Source: Brachionus koreanus (lineage: Eukaryota > Rotifera > Eurotatoria > Ploima > Brachionidae). Taken from it: a stretch of 56,375 nucleotides of DNA. Both the position numbers and the translations under genes were made by a program. Below, piece after piece: positions 26,267-38,364 of this stretch (position 1 is the stretch's first letter; every line of letters starts with the position of its first letter). Where the stretch lies: contig PJRA01000519.1 in NCBI GenBank assembly GCA_016987375.1, positions 794,425-850,799 on the forward strand, given 5' to 3'. A model generated the notes under the pieces. It searched no databases, was not told the origin of the DNA, and was given only the letters and a program-made list of their open reading frames with translations.

Positions 26267-29200
26267 ATGAGTTCCAATCGTCTGAATCAGAACACGCTTA
26301 GAAGCGGGCCAAATCAAACAACAGCTGCTAATCCGGACTCAATTAAACTAACACAAACAAAGCTAGGATCGACAAACAATTCCTCGTCGATTTTGGACTC
26401 CCAATCAAGTCTCATTAACACTATTTCAGTGCCGGCTCCTCTTCTCTATTTGAACGGAATTAGTCCTTGGGCCAGCATCGATGAAACGCCCAACAAGCTA
26501 CTTTACAAAAAAATTGAGGTCATAATCGAAAAAATGCAAGACGATTCGGGCTCCGGTGTAACCATTCGTACTGTAAAAAGTTTCATGTCCAAAATTCCAA
26601 GCGTTTTTACCGGAACTGATTTGATCCAATGGATAGTTAGAAAGCTTGATGTCGAGGACACCATTGAAGCACTGCATTTTGCCCATCTAATCTCGTCACA
26701 TGGTTATCTTTTTCCTATAGATGATCATATTTTAACCGTAAAAAATGATGGAACATTTTACCGATTTCAAGTAAGCCTGGCTATTTTTTTTCAATATTTG
26801 CCAACCTTGCTTAATTTTGATTTTTGATGAGATATTATTTATTTCAAATTTGTTACTAATAGATAAAGAGGAATCAAAAAAAATTCCAATCAAAAATACA
26901 AAAAAAATTGAAATAACTCTTTATCCACAAATATATTTATAAAATAATTTTTTTATTACAATAGTTGTACTGGAGAAAAAATCTTGGCCATGTTAAAAGA
27001 TTTGTTTATGAGTCTAGGAGGACCTATTTTTCCCCTAAAACAATTAAATAGACATAGCAACAGTCTTTTTTGATTAGAAGTTTTCAAATTGGTTAAATAT
27101 CTAAAAAGTTAAATATCTATTCCAAAAAAAAATTGATTGATTATTTGGATAGTTGATAAAAAAGTGCAAATTATAGGATTTTTAACTTTTAGAAAAAAAT
27201 TAGTTTAATAGCGCAAAATTTAACTCACGAAAAATGACAATAAAAAATTAGAAAACAAAAAACAAAAACAAAAATCTAAAATATAAATAACTGTTTTCCA
27301 AGAGTCTAAAAATTGTTGTATCAGCTTATACAAGACTTGTATCACCCAAATTTAGTCTGTAAACATTAGAATATTATTAAAATAAAATTTCACATTTTCT
27401 GCACAAACTAAATTTGGGTTGAACAAACCTTGTATCAACTGATACATTTTACACAACGATATTTAGAACTCTTAGAAAAAAAAATTATTTTTATTTTAAA
27501 TTTTTGTTTTTGTTTTTTGTTCCAAAATTCACAATTCCGGCTTTTCATGCTATAAACATCTTAATCAAAATATGCTCTGCATGTTTAAGATAATGAATGT
27601 ATAAAAATGATAACAAAGTTAATTGAATAGAAAACGATCCTAAAAAAAACTTAAAGGGTACCAGATTGTTGATAATAATGGTTCTATTAAAAAGATTTTA
27701 TAATTCAAATAAAGATTTAAAACAGCAAATTTTTTCCACACCTTTATAAATAAATAAATGATAAATTTTATTGGCTTAAATTTTTTGAGGGTGACAAATT
27801 TAATCTTAATGTGATGACAAAAATAACTAAAAGTGGGAACAAATTTACTATATTTTATCTGACTATAAAAAACTAACAGACTGATAAATATTTTCGACGA
27901 GATGAGTATTTATAAAGGTTTATTGTGCTAGCAAAATTAACTAATTAAGTGACATAAATATTTATTTAAAAAAAAATAATTTTATAAACATCTTAAAATG
28001 GTTTAATTTCTTTAAAGCTTATTGACTAAAAAAAATTAGATTAAGAGCAAAATAATGATTAATTTTTTTCTGTTTTTTTGATTATTATTGTTTTGTTGAT
28101 TTCTTTCTTGGTCTTTCTTTTTTTTCTGTAAATCGACATTAACGACTATTGATTCCTGAGAAGACTGTTGTTCAGACAGATGCTATCTCGAGTTCGGATT
28201 CATTATCTGAACTGTTCAAATTACAAACGTTCTGGTAGAACAAAGCTGTTTTTTGGTCTTCCTCTTTTGCGTTCTGATGATAATTATTTGTTATTAAATT
28301 AGATTGTTTGTCAATTAAAAACTTTTTTAGATTATTAGATCATATCAGTCAATTAGTTTAGTTGTCATTTAATATAAGCTTTTTGTCAGAACATTTAGTC
28401 TTTTATATAATTCAAATAAAGATTTAAAAAGGAAAATTTTGTCCAAACTCTTATAATTTATTAAGTGATAAATTTAATTTTTGTTTCTCTCCTTTTAGTT
28501 AGTGTAAAAATTGGGCTAAATAGACCTATTCTAAGTAAAAAAAAACTGATTGTTTTTATTGAAAAATAAATTCAAGAAAAGTTAAAAAAAATTTATACAA
28601 AATATATTTTAAGACTCCATATTATTGGCCATCAAACAATGCAGAGCCGGAAAACACTGACTACGGTAAGGGATAGAAAATTTTGTTAAATATAAAAATT
28701 TTATTTTAAACCAAAGCGGTTTATTTATGTAAAAGAACAATGCAAAACAAGACTCGTCTGGAGTTGGCCGACTATGAAGCTGAAAATTTGGCAAAACTTC
28801 AGAAACTGCTGTCAAAAAAATGGGAATTAATTTACATGCAAGCCGAAGCACAGATAAAAGTCGATAAAAAACGTGACAAAATGGAGCGCAAGATTTTGGA
28901 CAGTCAAGAAAGAGCGTTTTGGGATGTTTACAGGCCAACACCGGGCTGTGTGAACACGACAGAAGAAGACATACGCAAGACAATGCGAATGCGTCGAACA
29001 GATCATCCCAACTTAGGCTTTTTTCGATCTAAACCTAAGACAAGCAAACCGGCACAATCACCACTGCTTCCACACTCACCTCTGTATTCGTCTCAACCAA
29101 CAACTAGCTCACAAATAAACACCAATTTTAATCAAAAATTGTGCGAACAAGATGAAGTGACCACGTTGGAAAATTTGAGAAAAGAAAAAGATTTTTTAAA

Positions 29201-32200
29201 AAGACGCTTGGAACGAAGGTATGTTAAAGTATCGAGAGTGAGCGAAAATTACACCAATTATTTTGATCAATATACCGAGTTCGATCCTTTTATTACTCCG
29301 GCCGATCCGTCAAATCCATGGATAAGCGAATCGACCGAGTTATGGGACATGGAAAAGTCACCGTAAGAATTTTTTTTTTCAATTCATTTTTTTCAAAGTT
29401 CGTTTCTTAACAGAAAAGACATTCCGCAGAGACGGGTTCGTCGATGGGGATTTTCTATTTACGAGCTGCTTAAAGACCCATGTGGACGTGAAATGTTTCG
29501 AAGATTTCTTGAACGTGAGTTCAGCAGTGAAAATTTAAGGTTCTATGAAGTGTGTACCGAGTTACGCTACGCCACTAATAAAGACATCGTGGCCAAAGTC
29601 GAAGACATTTACAAGTAAGTTAAACATTTCTTAAATTTTTTTCTCGAAACAAATTAACTAGTAACAAAATCAAATTTATTTATTAAAATTTTTCTTTTTT
29701 TTGAAATATTTTGATTTTCCAATGATTCAATTTATGACCGGAAACGAAATAAGCATTGAATTTAGTTTAATTAAAGATATTAGAGAAAGGACAAAATGAA
29801 AGTCTAAATGATTAGTATGTTTGATGTATTAGTCGACAAAATTGACCTGATTGCTTAGATTTACTTCAGAAGAGATAAGTGAAAACAAAGATCGAGATTA
29901 TTTATATAAACGTTTATTTAAAAGATTTTTGTAAAATAGGAAAAAATACAGAGTTCAAAAAAGCTCTCTCAATTATTATTATTTATTAACGGGTGCCCAA
30001 TAATGCTTGTCCCAAAATTTAAATTGAAAAAAAAACATGATCCGTTTAAGATAAAATTATGAAAATTTGTAGTCTTACACAAAATTTTGTCTAATTTTTG
30101 AAAATAATAATAGTTTTTTTAGTTTTTCATTTTTTTCCATGTCATACGCCCATTTGGGACGCATACCCTGACCCCTAAGTTGTCCTCGAAGGTCAAGTAA
30201 ATTGGAATATGAGTATGATATATCATGTTGTACAGAATTTTATCCTGATTAAAACGAGCTATAATTTATTTAAATCGGATAATTTTTCCAGAAGTTATGA
30301 TTTAAAAACGTCAAAATTTTAAGGCTTTATAAAAAAAGTCTATTTTCAAAAAATTTATGTTTTTTTTAAATATCTTACGATCGGAATTAGATATCGACTT
30401 AAAATTTTATACATTTATAAATTAAAAAAAATGCTATTAAATGATTACCTAAGGTATATAAAAATTTGATGTATAAAACTTTTTTACGATTTTTTTTAAA
30501 TTTAGGATATGGTCCCTTTAATAGATGAATATTTCAACAATTTTATGATAAAGTAACCTTTAAAAGTATATCATTTAAAAACTTAATGCCTAAGCTACAA
30601 AAAAATATATAATACTTAATAGTGGTACAACGTTTTGATAAAAAAAATTAATTTAAAATTGATTAATAATTTATTTAAACTTTAAAATAATTTTTTCTAT
30701 CAGGTATGGTACTTATTAGTATCACAAACGGTTTATAATCAATTATGACAATATTTCCCTTTTGCCTTCTCGACATTTCTTACTCTTTTCGTAAAGCAAT
30801 TGACAGCGCTTGTTATCTGTTCAATAGGTACTTTTTCGACTCCTCTTTTAATTTCCTCGATAAATTCTTCTTTATTGCTGAATTTGTTTTGTTTCATATT
30901 TGTTACACAGGCGTTCCAAAAAAAGTAATCACACGGGTTTAAATCAGGCGAATTAGGAGGCCATTCATTGCTTCTTATAAATTTAAACAAGTTATTTTCG
31001 CACCATTTTTGAGTTGTCTTAGCAGTGTGGGGTTTTGCCCCATCTTGTTGAAAAACCCATCTATTTGTACCGAAAATTCTTAGACCTTCACGTTTCGCAA
31101 AAGGTAAAATTCTTCGCTGATAATATAATGAGTTTATTGTTTCATCTAAAAATATAAATATTTTATTTTTCAAAAAATTTTCTTGAAAAAAACCTTCATC
31201 AACAATATAAGGCTTGGTTGGACCCTTTTCTGTTAAGCCTATCCAAACCATGACAGAGAGTGGAAATTTTGAAACACCATATAATCCTTAAATTTAATTG
31301 TTTGTATTAATTAAATTATTTATTAAATATAAAAGCAATAATAATATAAAAAATTGTTTTACCTCCTTTAAAGTCAGCATCCTCGCGAGAAATAGCGTAT
31401 ACTCTCTGATTCTGTTTATTTAAGCCTCCGTCCACAGTGAACAATTTCTCATCAGAAAACATAATTGGTAAATTTTTGAACCTTTTGTTTTTATTTTTTC
31501 GCCAAAACTGAGAAAATCGTAATCTTTTCTCAACATGGGCCTCTTTCAATAGTGGAATTTTTCTTTTTTTATATGCCTAAAATAGATTTATTAATAATCT
31601 TTGAAAAAAAATTTTTAAAAATACTTTAAGGTTTAGTTCTTTAAAAATGTTTACAACTGAGCCTTTGGATATATTCAATTTTGCCGCGATTTGTCTTCCA
31701 GAGTGATTAGTTGACAATCGTTTAACTTTACGTTTATTGATTTGGGTTGATGCTGAACGAGGCCTTCCAGTAGATTTTTTTGGAGCTTTTTTTCCATTTT
31801 CGTTAAAAACCTTAATCCACCGATAGATAGTTTTTTCTGAAACTTTACCACAAAGCATTTGAAAAATTTCAGAATTTTTTAAACCATTTTGATGATGTTG
31901 TATAGTAAGTTCACGTAAAGCTTGTTCCTTTGGTCGTCCCATTATTATTTTTCAAATTTAAAAATTTTTAAGATTTTTTTAAATAATTAAATATACCCAT
32001 TTATTTTGAAGATTATGCAAAAAAAATTTAAACTGACAGCAAAACTAAATTAAAGTTTAAATAAATTATTAATCAATTTTAAATTAATTTTTTTTATCAA
32101 AACGTTGTACCACTATTAAGTATTATATATTTTTTTGTAGCTTAGGCATTAAGTTTTTAAATGATATACTTTTAAAGGTTACTTTATCATAAAATTGTTG

Positions 32201-35200
32201 AAATATTCATCTATTAAAGGGACCATATCCTAAATTTAAAAAAAATCGTAAAAAAGTTTTATACATCAAATTTTTATATACCTTAGGTAATCATTTAATA
32301 GCATTTTTTTTAATTTATAAATGTATAAAATTTTAAGTCGATATCTAATTCCGATCGTAAGATATTTAAAAAAAACATAAATTTTTTGAAAATAGACTTT
32401 TTTTATAAAGCCTTAAAATTTTGACGTTTTTAAATCATAACTTCTGGAAAAATTATCCGATTTAAATAAATTATAGCTCGTTTTAATCAGGATAAAATTC
32501 TGTACAACATGATATATCATACTCATATTCCAATTTACTTGACCTTCGAGGACAACTTAGGGGTCAGGGTATGCGTCCCAAATGGGCGTATGACATGGAA
32601 AAAAATGAAAAACTAAAAAAACTATTATTATTTTCAAAAATTAGACAAAATTTTGTGTAAGACTACAAATTTTCATAATTTTATCTTAAACGGATCATGT
32701 TTTTTTTTCAATTTAAATTTTGGGACAAGCATTATTGGGCACCTGTTAGTTTAAAGCCCCATGGGCAAAAATACAAGAAAAATTACATTAAATTAAGTAA
32801 AAAAAAAAAAAAATAATTTGTACACTTGTAATATTCACTAAGTATAAAAGTCTTCTCTTAATAGATCATTCAAGATTTTATAAAAGTGAAAGTAACCTAA
32901 ATTTAACTTCATATCAATTTTTATTTGCGAACATACAAACTTGACCGAGTCAACAGGAATCACAATTCTTATTTATACACAGTAATTAGCTCAATGATAA
33001 TAAAGAAGTTAAATCAAAATAAATTGTGAATTAAATCGGTCATAAAGATTCTTGATTTATGACTCATAATGATATAATCTAAATAAATAATAACAATAAT
33101 AATAATATATATATTCTACGATCAAATTAGTTTAACTAAATTGACAAAACAGGATAACTAATTGAATGCCACTATAGTAGACTTTTCTTTGATGCTTCTA
33201 CCAACATTGCTGATTTCATTTTCGCTTATACCATACTTCTTTTTTTTTGCATGATACCATTACACAAATTTATAAAATTCAAATAATATTAAGGATAGCT
33301 TAATTGGTTGTAATGTAATTTTTTAATTAAAAAAACCTGAAAAAACGGTTAGTGCTTCTAGTGTTAAAGTAATTCACCCTTTATTAGCACTTCGAGATTC
33401 GCTTTGACCATACAGCGGTCTTACTTTAGCTACTTTTAAAAGTTAAACCAATACATTATTTTTTTAATTTTGGATTCCATTTAGTTAACTTTTAACTAAG
33501 TTAAATTTTTTTACTTATTTATTGCTTTAAATCGTCACATTTTGGACAATTTAATTCACCTCATAATCTGCAATTATTCGAAAAAGTAACCAAAACGCAT
33601 GGATATTCACATCTAGAAAATAGCAAAATAGTTAAATTGTTCAGACGAAGAAATAGTTGTAAACAAGATAGAGTTATAATAAATGAATTATAGTTGATTC
33701 AGTTAAGTTTATTGTTTCCCAAATCAAATTAAATATGGAATTAAGCTTAACCTACTCTAACTTTTTTTAAATAATTAAATCATCTGCTAAAGATAGATTT
33801 TTATTTATAATTGTGTCTTACTTTAATATATCTTTCTACTAACTTTTTCTCTAAGGTATTAACTTATCTAGTTAAATAAATAAAATAAATATTCCAAAAT
33901 TTTAGCCGTTTCGGTTTAGAAATGCTTGTTATTAAAGTTTATTTTATTTATTTTAAATTTAAAGAAAAATGAATGGTTTTATATCATCATGTCTCATTTT
34001 TTTTTGCTTTATTATTTTATTTAAGACTGTCAAGTATGCCAATTTAAATGTTTCAACTTTTAAACTAAATATTTTTCGTATTCAATCTTATAAAAAAGGA
34101 GCAAAAAAGTGAGCTTAAACAAATATAAGTGTACAAAATGTTTGAGACGTCTTGACATGCTGGCTTTTTTTATCTTCTAATGCTTTTTTATTTTTCATTT
34201 TGAACACATTTGCTAGCATTTTTTACATCAATATGGATAGTCTTTGAAAACATCGAAAAGCTTAGTTATTTTTAAATTAAATAACTTATATTAATTTTTC
34301 ATAAATAAAGGGTTAAGACCCCTTGAGCCATTCAAACGATTGCTTTGAATATAGACGTTAACATGACCACTGTCACATTTCCTTGTTGAAAAACTGCACT
34401 TTTTTTATGAATAAAAACTATTTTGAAAATCCGCTTTATTTAATTTTTTGTTTTTTGTTTCATTATTTTTATAAGTTTTATGTATGTTTTTTATTGTAAT
34501 TACATTTTTTTATGATCTTTTAAATTTTTTTTTCTCTTATTTAATCCTAATAGAATCCTTTTGATCTAGAAAAACTATTAATGGAATGAAAAGAAAAAAG
34601 CAAGATGAAAATAATTTTACACTTCATATTTTTAAATTTTTTGTGCAATTTTTCAGAAATTTTTTTATTTTATTTTTGTTTGTCAAAAATTAGAGAAAGT
34701 TTTTTTGATTTCTGAAAAATTGCACAAAAGATCTAAAAATATGAAAATGTAAAATTATTTTCATTTGCCAAGAAAAAAGCATATCTGAATAAATTTTGAA
34801 TAAAAAATTTTTAATATCAGTCCAGTTATTTTTTTCTCTTTGATCTTCGTAATTATATCATTTTGGATTCTTTAAGCTTCTTAATAAATTCTAGGAAATC
34901 CTACTGGTCTCAAAGACTATTTAGGAATTTCTTTGAGGAAGCGTTAGAATTCTCTCGGATTCATGATAAGATCCTATTTAAGATCTTAACGGGAATCGGC
35001 TTCTGGATTACTTCAAGAAAATATCAGGTCTAACCAACTGTATTAGCCATTTTTTAACAGAAAATGTTAACATTGCATAAATATAAATTTTGTAAACTAA
35101 AAAATTGACTAATTTTTTATTTTAGTGAATTTCTCGCTCCTGTAGCTAGTTGTCCAATTAACATAGATTCTAGGGTGATGGCAATCACAAAAACAAAAAT

Positions 35201-36280
35201 GGAAAATCCGGACCGGTACACGTATGACGAAGCAAGGGTAAACACTCAAATAATTTACTAGATAGAACTTTTAATCTCTGATCAAGGAACACATATTTAA
35301 TTTGATGACTAGAGATTCATATAATCGTTTCTTGCGCTCGGACACTTACAGAGACTGTTTGGCAAGTGCTAAAAAAAAGGTAATAATTGTTTTTTTTTTT
35401 AGTATTCATTTACGCTTTTAAACATTCTTTTTGATCATGTAACTAAACTATTTTTATTAAAACCAGCCATCGAAAAAATACTAAGACTCGAGTCAATTTG
35501 AATCCAAATGCGCTAAATAATTGACTACAAATAAGTAATTAAAAAGATGAAGCAGCTTTTTATTATTTTTTTGCCTTGCTAAATTAGTTAACACTGTTCT
35601 AGATGCCTGATGCACTCTGCAAGGCATAGTTACCCAGCATATTCGGTGATCATTGTCACATTTATAGGTCACCAATATGCTCTTGCTTTTGCGCATCATT
35701 CCTTGCTTTTTGTCATCTGCTGTCAAATTTGGTTCTTAACTAAAAAAAAAAAACAAAAAATTTTTAATTTAATATATGAAAAAAAAATCAAAAAATTAGA
35801 AAAATCTAGTTTTGCATAAAAAATAAAAGTACACACAATCCAGTTTAAGAATTTATTTTTCTATCTAATTTTTTAAATCTTCATTTTGAATTGACTTTAT
35901 ATTTTTTTACATTTTTGAAGCACAATCTAAAATACTTTTGATTTAAATTGCACGGTAATTGAATTTATTTTCATAATATTTAGGTTTTTTATTTTAAATT
36001 ATATTTTTGAAAATATTGTCAATTATTTTTATAATTTTCTTTATTGATTTAAAATTTGACGTCTTTAAATCTTGTTGCATTTCAAAAAGATTTAGACTTC
36101 AAATTTTCTAAATTTTTAATTTTGGTTGGGTTATGTAAACAATTTTAAATTTATGATTTTTTTTTACTAATAAAAAACAAAAATTTTCCTATTTTTTAAA
36201 AATGTTTTAATTTATTTTAGCAAAAGACAATTTCATCTGGCAGAATGTCCATTGTGAGGCCAATACTCAATAACAATTAA
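26267..36280 (+). CDS. RGS7: R7-family regulator of G-protein signalling (RGS7/RGS6-like), seven exons
   Basis: GTPase-activating protein for G-alpha subunits; R7 RGS proteins work as obligate dimers with G-beta-5 at the membrane of excitable cells. Exons inferred from splice borders and phase: 26267-26770, 28614-28665, 28717-29362, 29414-29614, 35126-35237, 35287-35379, 36221-36280, giving 555 residues. Order: about 85 variable N-terminal residues, DEP domain (~87-175, [20 protein letters not shown]), DHEX linker ([17 protein letters not shown]), GGL domain (~332-393, ending DPSNPW) and RGS box (~408-536, [17 protein letters not shown]). The G-alpha-contacting Asn of SSENLRF and of INIDS is kept. 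All six introns fit in phase; sizes are 49-51 nt except introns 1, 4 (5.5 kb, transposon inside) and 6. The start is the ATG opening the DEP exon. The N-terminus is longer than in vertebrate RGS7, and the last exon is the least certain part. RGS7/6 is favoured over RGS9/11 by the DHEX sequence. Confidence 0.93.
27232..27540. repeat. Hairpin MITE family A, copy 2, in intron 1 of the RGS7-like gene
   Basis: Shares with 11508-11905 the inverted arms and signature words: ACTTGTATCACCCAAATTTA on the left, ACCTTGTATCAACTGATACA and ACAACGATATTTAGA on the right, plus the outer AAAATTCACAAT. More diverged than copy 1. Confidence 0.8.
27690..27775 (+). repeat. Imperfect direct repeat in RGS7-like intron 1, copy 1
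   Basis: TTTATAATTCAAATAAAGAT ... TTCCACACCTTTATAAATAAATAAATGATAAATTT aligns with 28400-28475, about 710 bp further on. Confidence 0.65.
28400..28475 (+). repeat. Imperfect direct repeat in RGS7-like intron 1, copy 2
   Basis: TTTTATATAATTCAAATAAA ... GTCCAAACTCTTATAATTTATTAAGTGATAAATTT; partner of 27690-27775. Confidence 0.65.
29989..30684. repeat. Left terminal inverted repeat of the mariner-type element
   Basis: Reverse complement of 32051-32746. It begins after a TA target dinucleotide and ends just downstream of the transposase stop. It contains no recognisable coding sequence. Confidence 0.92.
30739..31942 (-). CDS. Mariner-type DDD transposase with two small introns, apparently intact
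   Basis: Cut-and-paste DDE/D transposase. Three coding blocks join cleanly: 31942-31625, 31576-31363 and 31286-30739, separated by introns of 48 nt (31577-31624) and 76 nt (31287-31362) with GT/AG borders read on the minus strand. The joined frame gives 359 residues without a stop. N-terminal helix-turn-helix DNA-binding region (~1-105) with a GRPR motif at ~59. Catalytic residues: Asp148 (MFSDEKLF), Asp259 ([10 protein letters not shown]) and Asp297 (LNPCDYFFW), with 37 residues between the last two, i.e. a DD37D spacing. Without the introns the three blocks would look like a broken pseudogene. Antisense to the host RGS7-like gene. Whether the host splices it this way is inference, but both junctions restore conserved sequence. 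Confidence 0.88.
32051..32746. repeat. Right terminal inverted repeat of the mariner-type element
   Basis: Reverse complement of 29989-30684. It starts ~110 bp upstream (in gene sense) of the transposase ATG at 31942, so the inner end of this arm and the adjacent spacer probably carry the transposase promoter. It is followed by TA at 32747-32748. Confidence 0.92.
32749..34600. other. RGS7-like intron 4 sequence right of the mariner-type element
   Basis: No coding sequence recognised. A slightly GC-richer patch at 33345-33440 shares CTTCTAGTGTTAAA with the first bases of the window. Confidence 0.5.
34601..34767. repeat. Hairpin MITE family B, copy in intron 4 of the RGS7-like gene
   Basis: Inverted arms: ATGAAAATAATTTTACACTT ... 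TTTTTGTGCAATTTTTCAGAAA on the left is mirrored by TTTCTGAAAAATTGCACAAAA ... AATGTAAAATTATTTTCAT on the right. Flanked by aagaaaaaa on both sides (left flank ending 34599, right flank from 34769), a possible 9-bp duplication. Confidence 0.8.
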
Positions 36281-36869
36281 ACATTTGGATTAAATGGTGT
36301 CAATTTAAGTATTTTCTCTATTAAAACTTAGTAAACAGACATTTCTATATGTAAATATAGAAAAATGATACATTTTTTGTAATCTAGTCAGAAAGATATA
36401 TTTTTTAAAAATCTCATTCGATTGTTTGCAATTTTTTTTTCAAATTTGTTATGGTAAAGTATTTTGTATCATTTTTTCTTTTTGGTATTCATCTTCCAAA
36501 TTTTTGGGAGCCTAAATGGTTAAATTAAATAGTTTTTTTTTTTTAATTTTTTAATCAGTAATTGTTGTTAAAAATTTAATGGCATAATAAAATATAATAA
36601 TTTTTTTTTAACAATTTAATAATCATTATATAAATAAAGTAAATTTTTTATCTTTAAAATCAATTTTTAAGCTTTAAGAATATAAAAAATATGTGCCTTT
36701 AATTTACGCCTCTCATACTTAAGTATGAGATCAAATTATATGTTAAAAAAACAGAATTGAATGCTCTTCAAACTGATAGTAAGGGTGGTTGTGGTTTTTT
36801 TTTGTATAAAATTATATACCATCTTCACGGCAATTAGTTTTTAAAAGCTTATGCAGTCTTTATTCTAGT
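36281..36869. other. 3' flank of the RGS7-like gene
   Basis: Presumed 3' UTR. An AATAAA-type signal occurs at 36586-36591, and others are possible in this AT-rich DNA. Confidence 0.4.
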
Positions 36870-37065
36870 TTTATCATCACATGATCAATTCTAGCTTTGA
36901 AGTTTTTGAATGTTTTGACTGGAATAGTTTTAGTGCTCAATATATTCCATGATTCTACAACCATTTTCATCAAAAACCAGAATCGATAGTATCATTTTTT
37001 GATTTATTTGTCTAATCAGTCGCTCTTCTTAAACTCAAGCCAGACTTGTTTTTAAATCAAAATCA
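36870..37065 (-). pseudogene. LINE reverse-transcriptase C-terminal relic downstream of RGS7-like gene
   Basis: The minus strand reads MVVESWNILSTKTIPVKTFK then NFKARIDH, the same conserved LINE tail as at 24.8 and 52.5 kb. Upstream of it a frame with stops (SGLSLRRATD..) corresponds to the preceding conserved region. Truncated at the 5' end. Confidence 0.65.
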
Positions 37066-37880
37066 TAACTTATTTATTTTTAGAAAATTTTTTTTTATTT
37101 GTTAAATCAAGGCAGTAACTTAAAATTATTTTATTTTTAAGTCAAAAAATAAACGCTATTTTTTCAGATTTGCACTTAGCATTACTAATGTAGTTTTTGA
37201 CCAAGGCCCCTCAGAGCCGAAATATCTCTTGTTCAAATCAGACTTGTTTATAATTTACAGTTTTAACTCAAAGTCACAAAATATTAAGTCAAAGTTATGA
37301 CTTGTGACTTTAAAACAACTCTGACTCAAATATAAACTTTTTACACAATTTATTTTTTTTAAAATATATTGTCTCTAGTAGAAATCCATCGATGAACTGG
37401 TGATCCTCCAAGTTTTAAATTGAATTTTTGCCTTCTAAATTGAAAGAAAAGAAAACTTGAATAATATTTAATTAACATTATTTACAAAATTTATAAAGAA
37501 TTTTTTCAAACATTATTCTTTAATTTCTCTAAACTTGTTTAATTCTTTTTGATTTTGATTGAAATAAATAATAGTTAAAATAAAAAGTCTAACTCTTTTA
37601 TTATTCTATTCTAGAATTTTATAAAGTGAAAATTTTAAATGAAAACTATAAAATTTTGGTACATTTACGTTATTACTGAAAAAAAAGCTTATGTGCATTA
37701 ATAGTTCGTCGTGAACTATGTACTGTAAGAGACAAAAAATGCCGAAAAGTAAGAAGATTGCTAGATTGGCTTTCAAAAAATTAAAAGTGATACTACCGTA
37801 AGAAGAAAAAAGAGTCAAAAAGACTAGCCATTCTCGATCTGAATGCTCTGTATTTGGCTGTTTTGAGCAAACCCAAATGC

Positions 37881-38360
37881 CTACTGCCTCCGTGTTGCAG
37901 TACTATGGTGAGTTAGAGGTTTTGATGTCAAATATTTTTCATTAACTAAAAAATGGTTCACCCCAAAAAAAAAGCTTGGATATTTTTTTTTCGATTTTGT
38001 ATAAAAGCAATTGGCCATTCTGTTATGGTAAAGAACTTTTGTTTTCCCAGTTTTTCTCTCTTTCAACTTGTAATTGACCACATTGAAAACTCTATTAACC
38101 TGGAAAGGACCTAAAAATTTTGGAATAAAGTTCCCTACTTCACTAGCTTTTTGTCTTGAATTTGTCAACGACCACGTCTTGTTTATCGTTTCTTTTGTTT
38201 ATTCTGAGCTTTCTCAATTCTATCTTCAACTTTATGTTGCTTTTCTTCGAGAGATTCTAGCTATTCTTTGCTTTGAACCTACAGCTTTTTATCGTTTGCA
38301 TTTAGCAAACAAATATCGTCCCAATCATCATGATTTTCTGCTACATTTGAGCTATGCATT
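37881..38360 (-). pseudogene. Ty3/gypsy-type LTR retrotransposon relic: integrase C-terminal region
   Basis: Minus strand from 38360: NHDDWDDICLLNANDKKL, stop, VQSKE, stop, LESLEEKQHKVEDRIEKAQN, KQKKR, then a frameshift into SRQKASEVGNFIPKFLGPFQ, VNRVFNVVNYKLKERKTGKT, KVLYHNRMAN. This is the order of the gypsy integrase C-terminus: the end of the core, the 'RV...I.KAQ..QK' helix, and the 'PKF.GPF.V......NY.L.......VHHNR' GPY/F module. Two stops and a frameshift make it dead. No LTRs recognised. Confidence 0.75.
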
Positions 38361-38364
38361 TGTT

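Larger units (their letters stand above)
29989..32746 (-). mobile_element. Complete Tc1/mariner-type transposon with ~696-bp terminal inverted repeats
   Basis: The element lies in intron 4 of the RGS7-like gene. The outer ends read ACGGGTGCCCAATAATGC and, on the reverse strand, ACAGGTGCCCAATAATGC, each bordered by a TA dinucleotide (29987-29988 and 32747-32748), the target duplication of the IS630-Tc1-mariner superfamily. The arms run 29989-30684 and 32051-32746, both 696 bp. In the stretches compared by eye they are nearly identical, with one difference seen at base 3. The interior holds a transposase on the minus strand. Near-identity of the arms and an unbroken coding frame point to a recent insertion. 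Such long arms are unusual for the superfamily, whose repeats are commonly tens of bases. Confidence 0.93.

Noticed and set aside
26965..27052. Open stretch [19 protein letters not shown] after exon 1 of the RGS7-like gene, considered as an extra exon
   Set aside because: The next exon (28614) joins exon 1 in phase and restores the conserved [15 protein letters not shown] segment, so no exon belongs here.
28080..28300. Minus-strand stretch resembling a copia-type linker (RRGRPKN-like)
   Set aside because: Too short, with stops in all frames; no second conserved segment nearby.
28609..28983. 124-codon minus-strand frame
   Set aside because: It is antisense to exons 2-3 of the RGS7-like gene, and the sense strand explains the composition fully.
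35493..35819. Two overlapping frames (77 and 69 codons) in RGS7-like intron 6
   Set aside because: Neither shows a known domain, and the base composition is only slightly raised. No transposon ends seen; left as intron sequence.
37606..37818. 70-codon hydrophobic frame downstream (in gypsy sense) of the integrase relic, possibly a third retrotransposon gene
   Set aside because: No recognisable motif, short, and next to a dead integrase; hydrophobicity alone in AT-rich DNA is not evidence.
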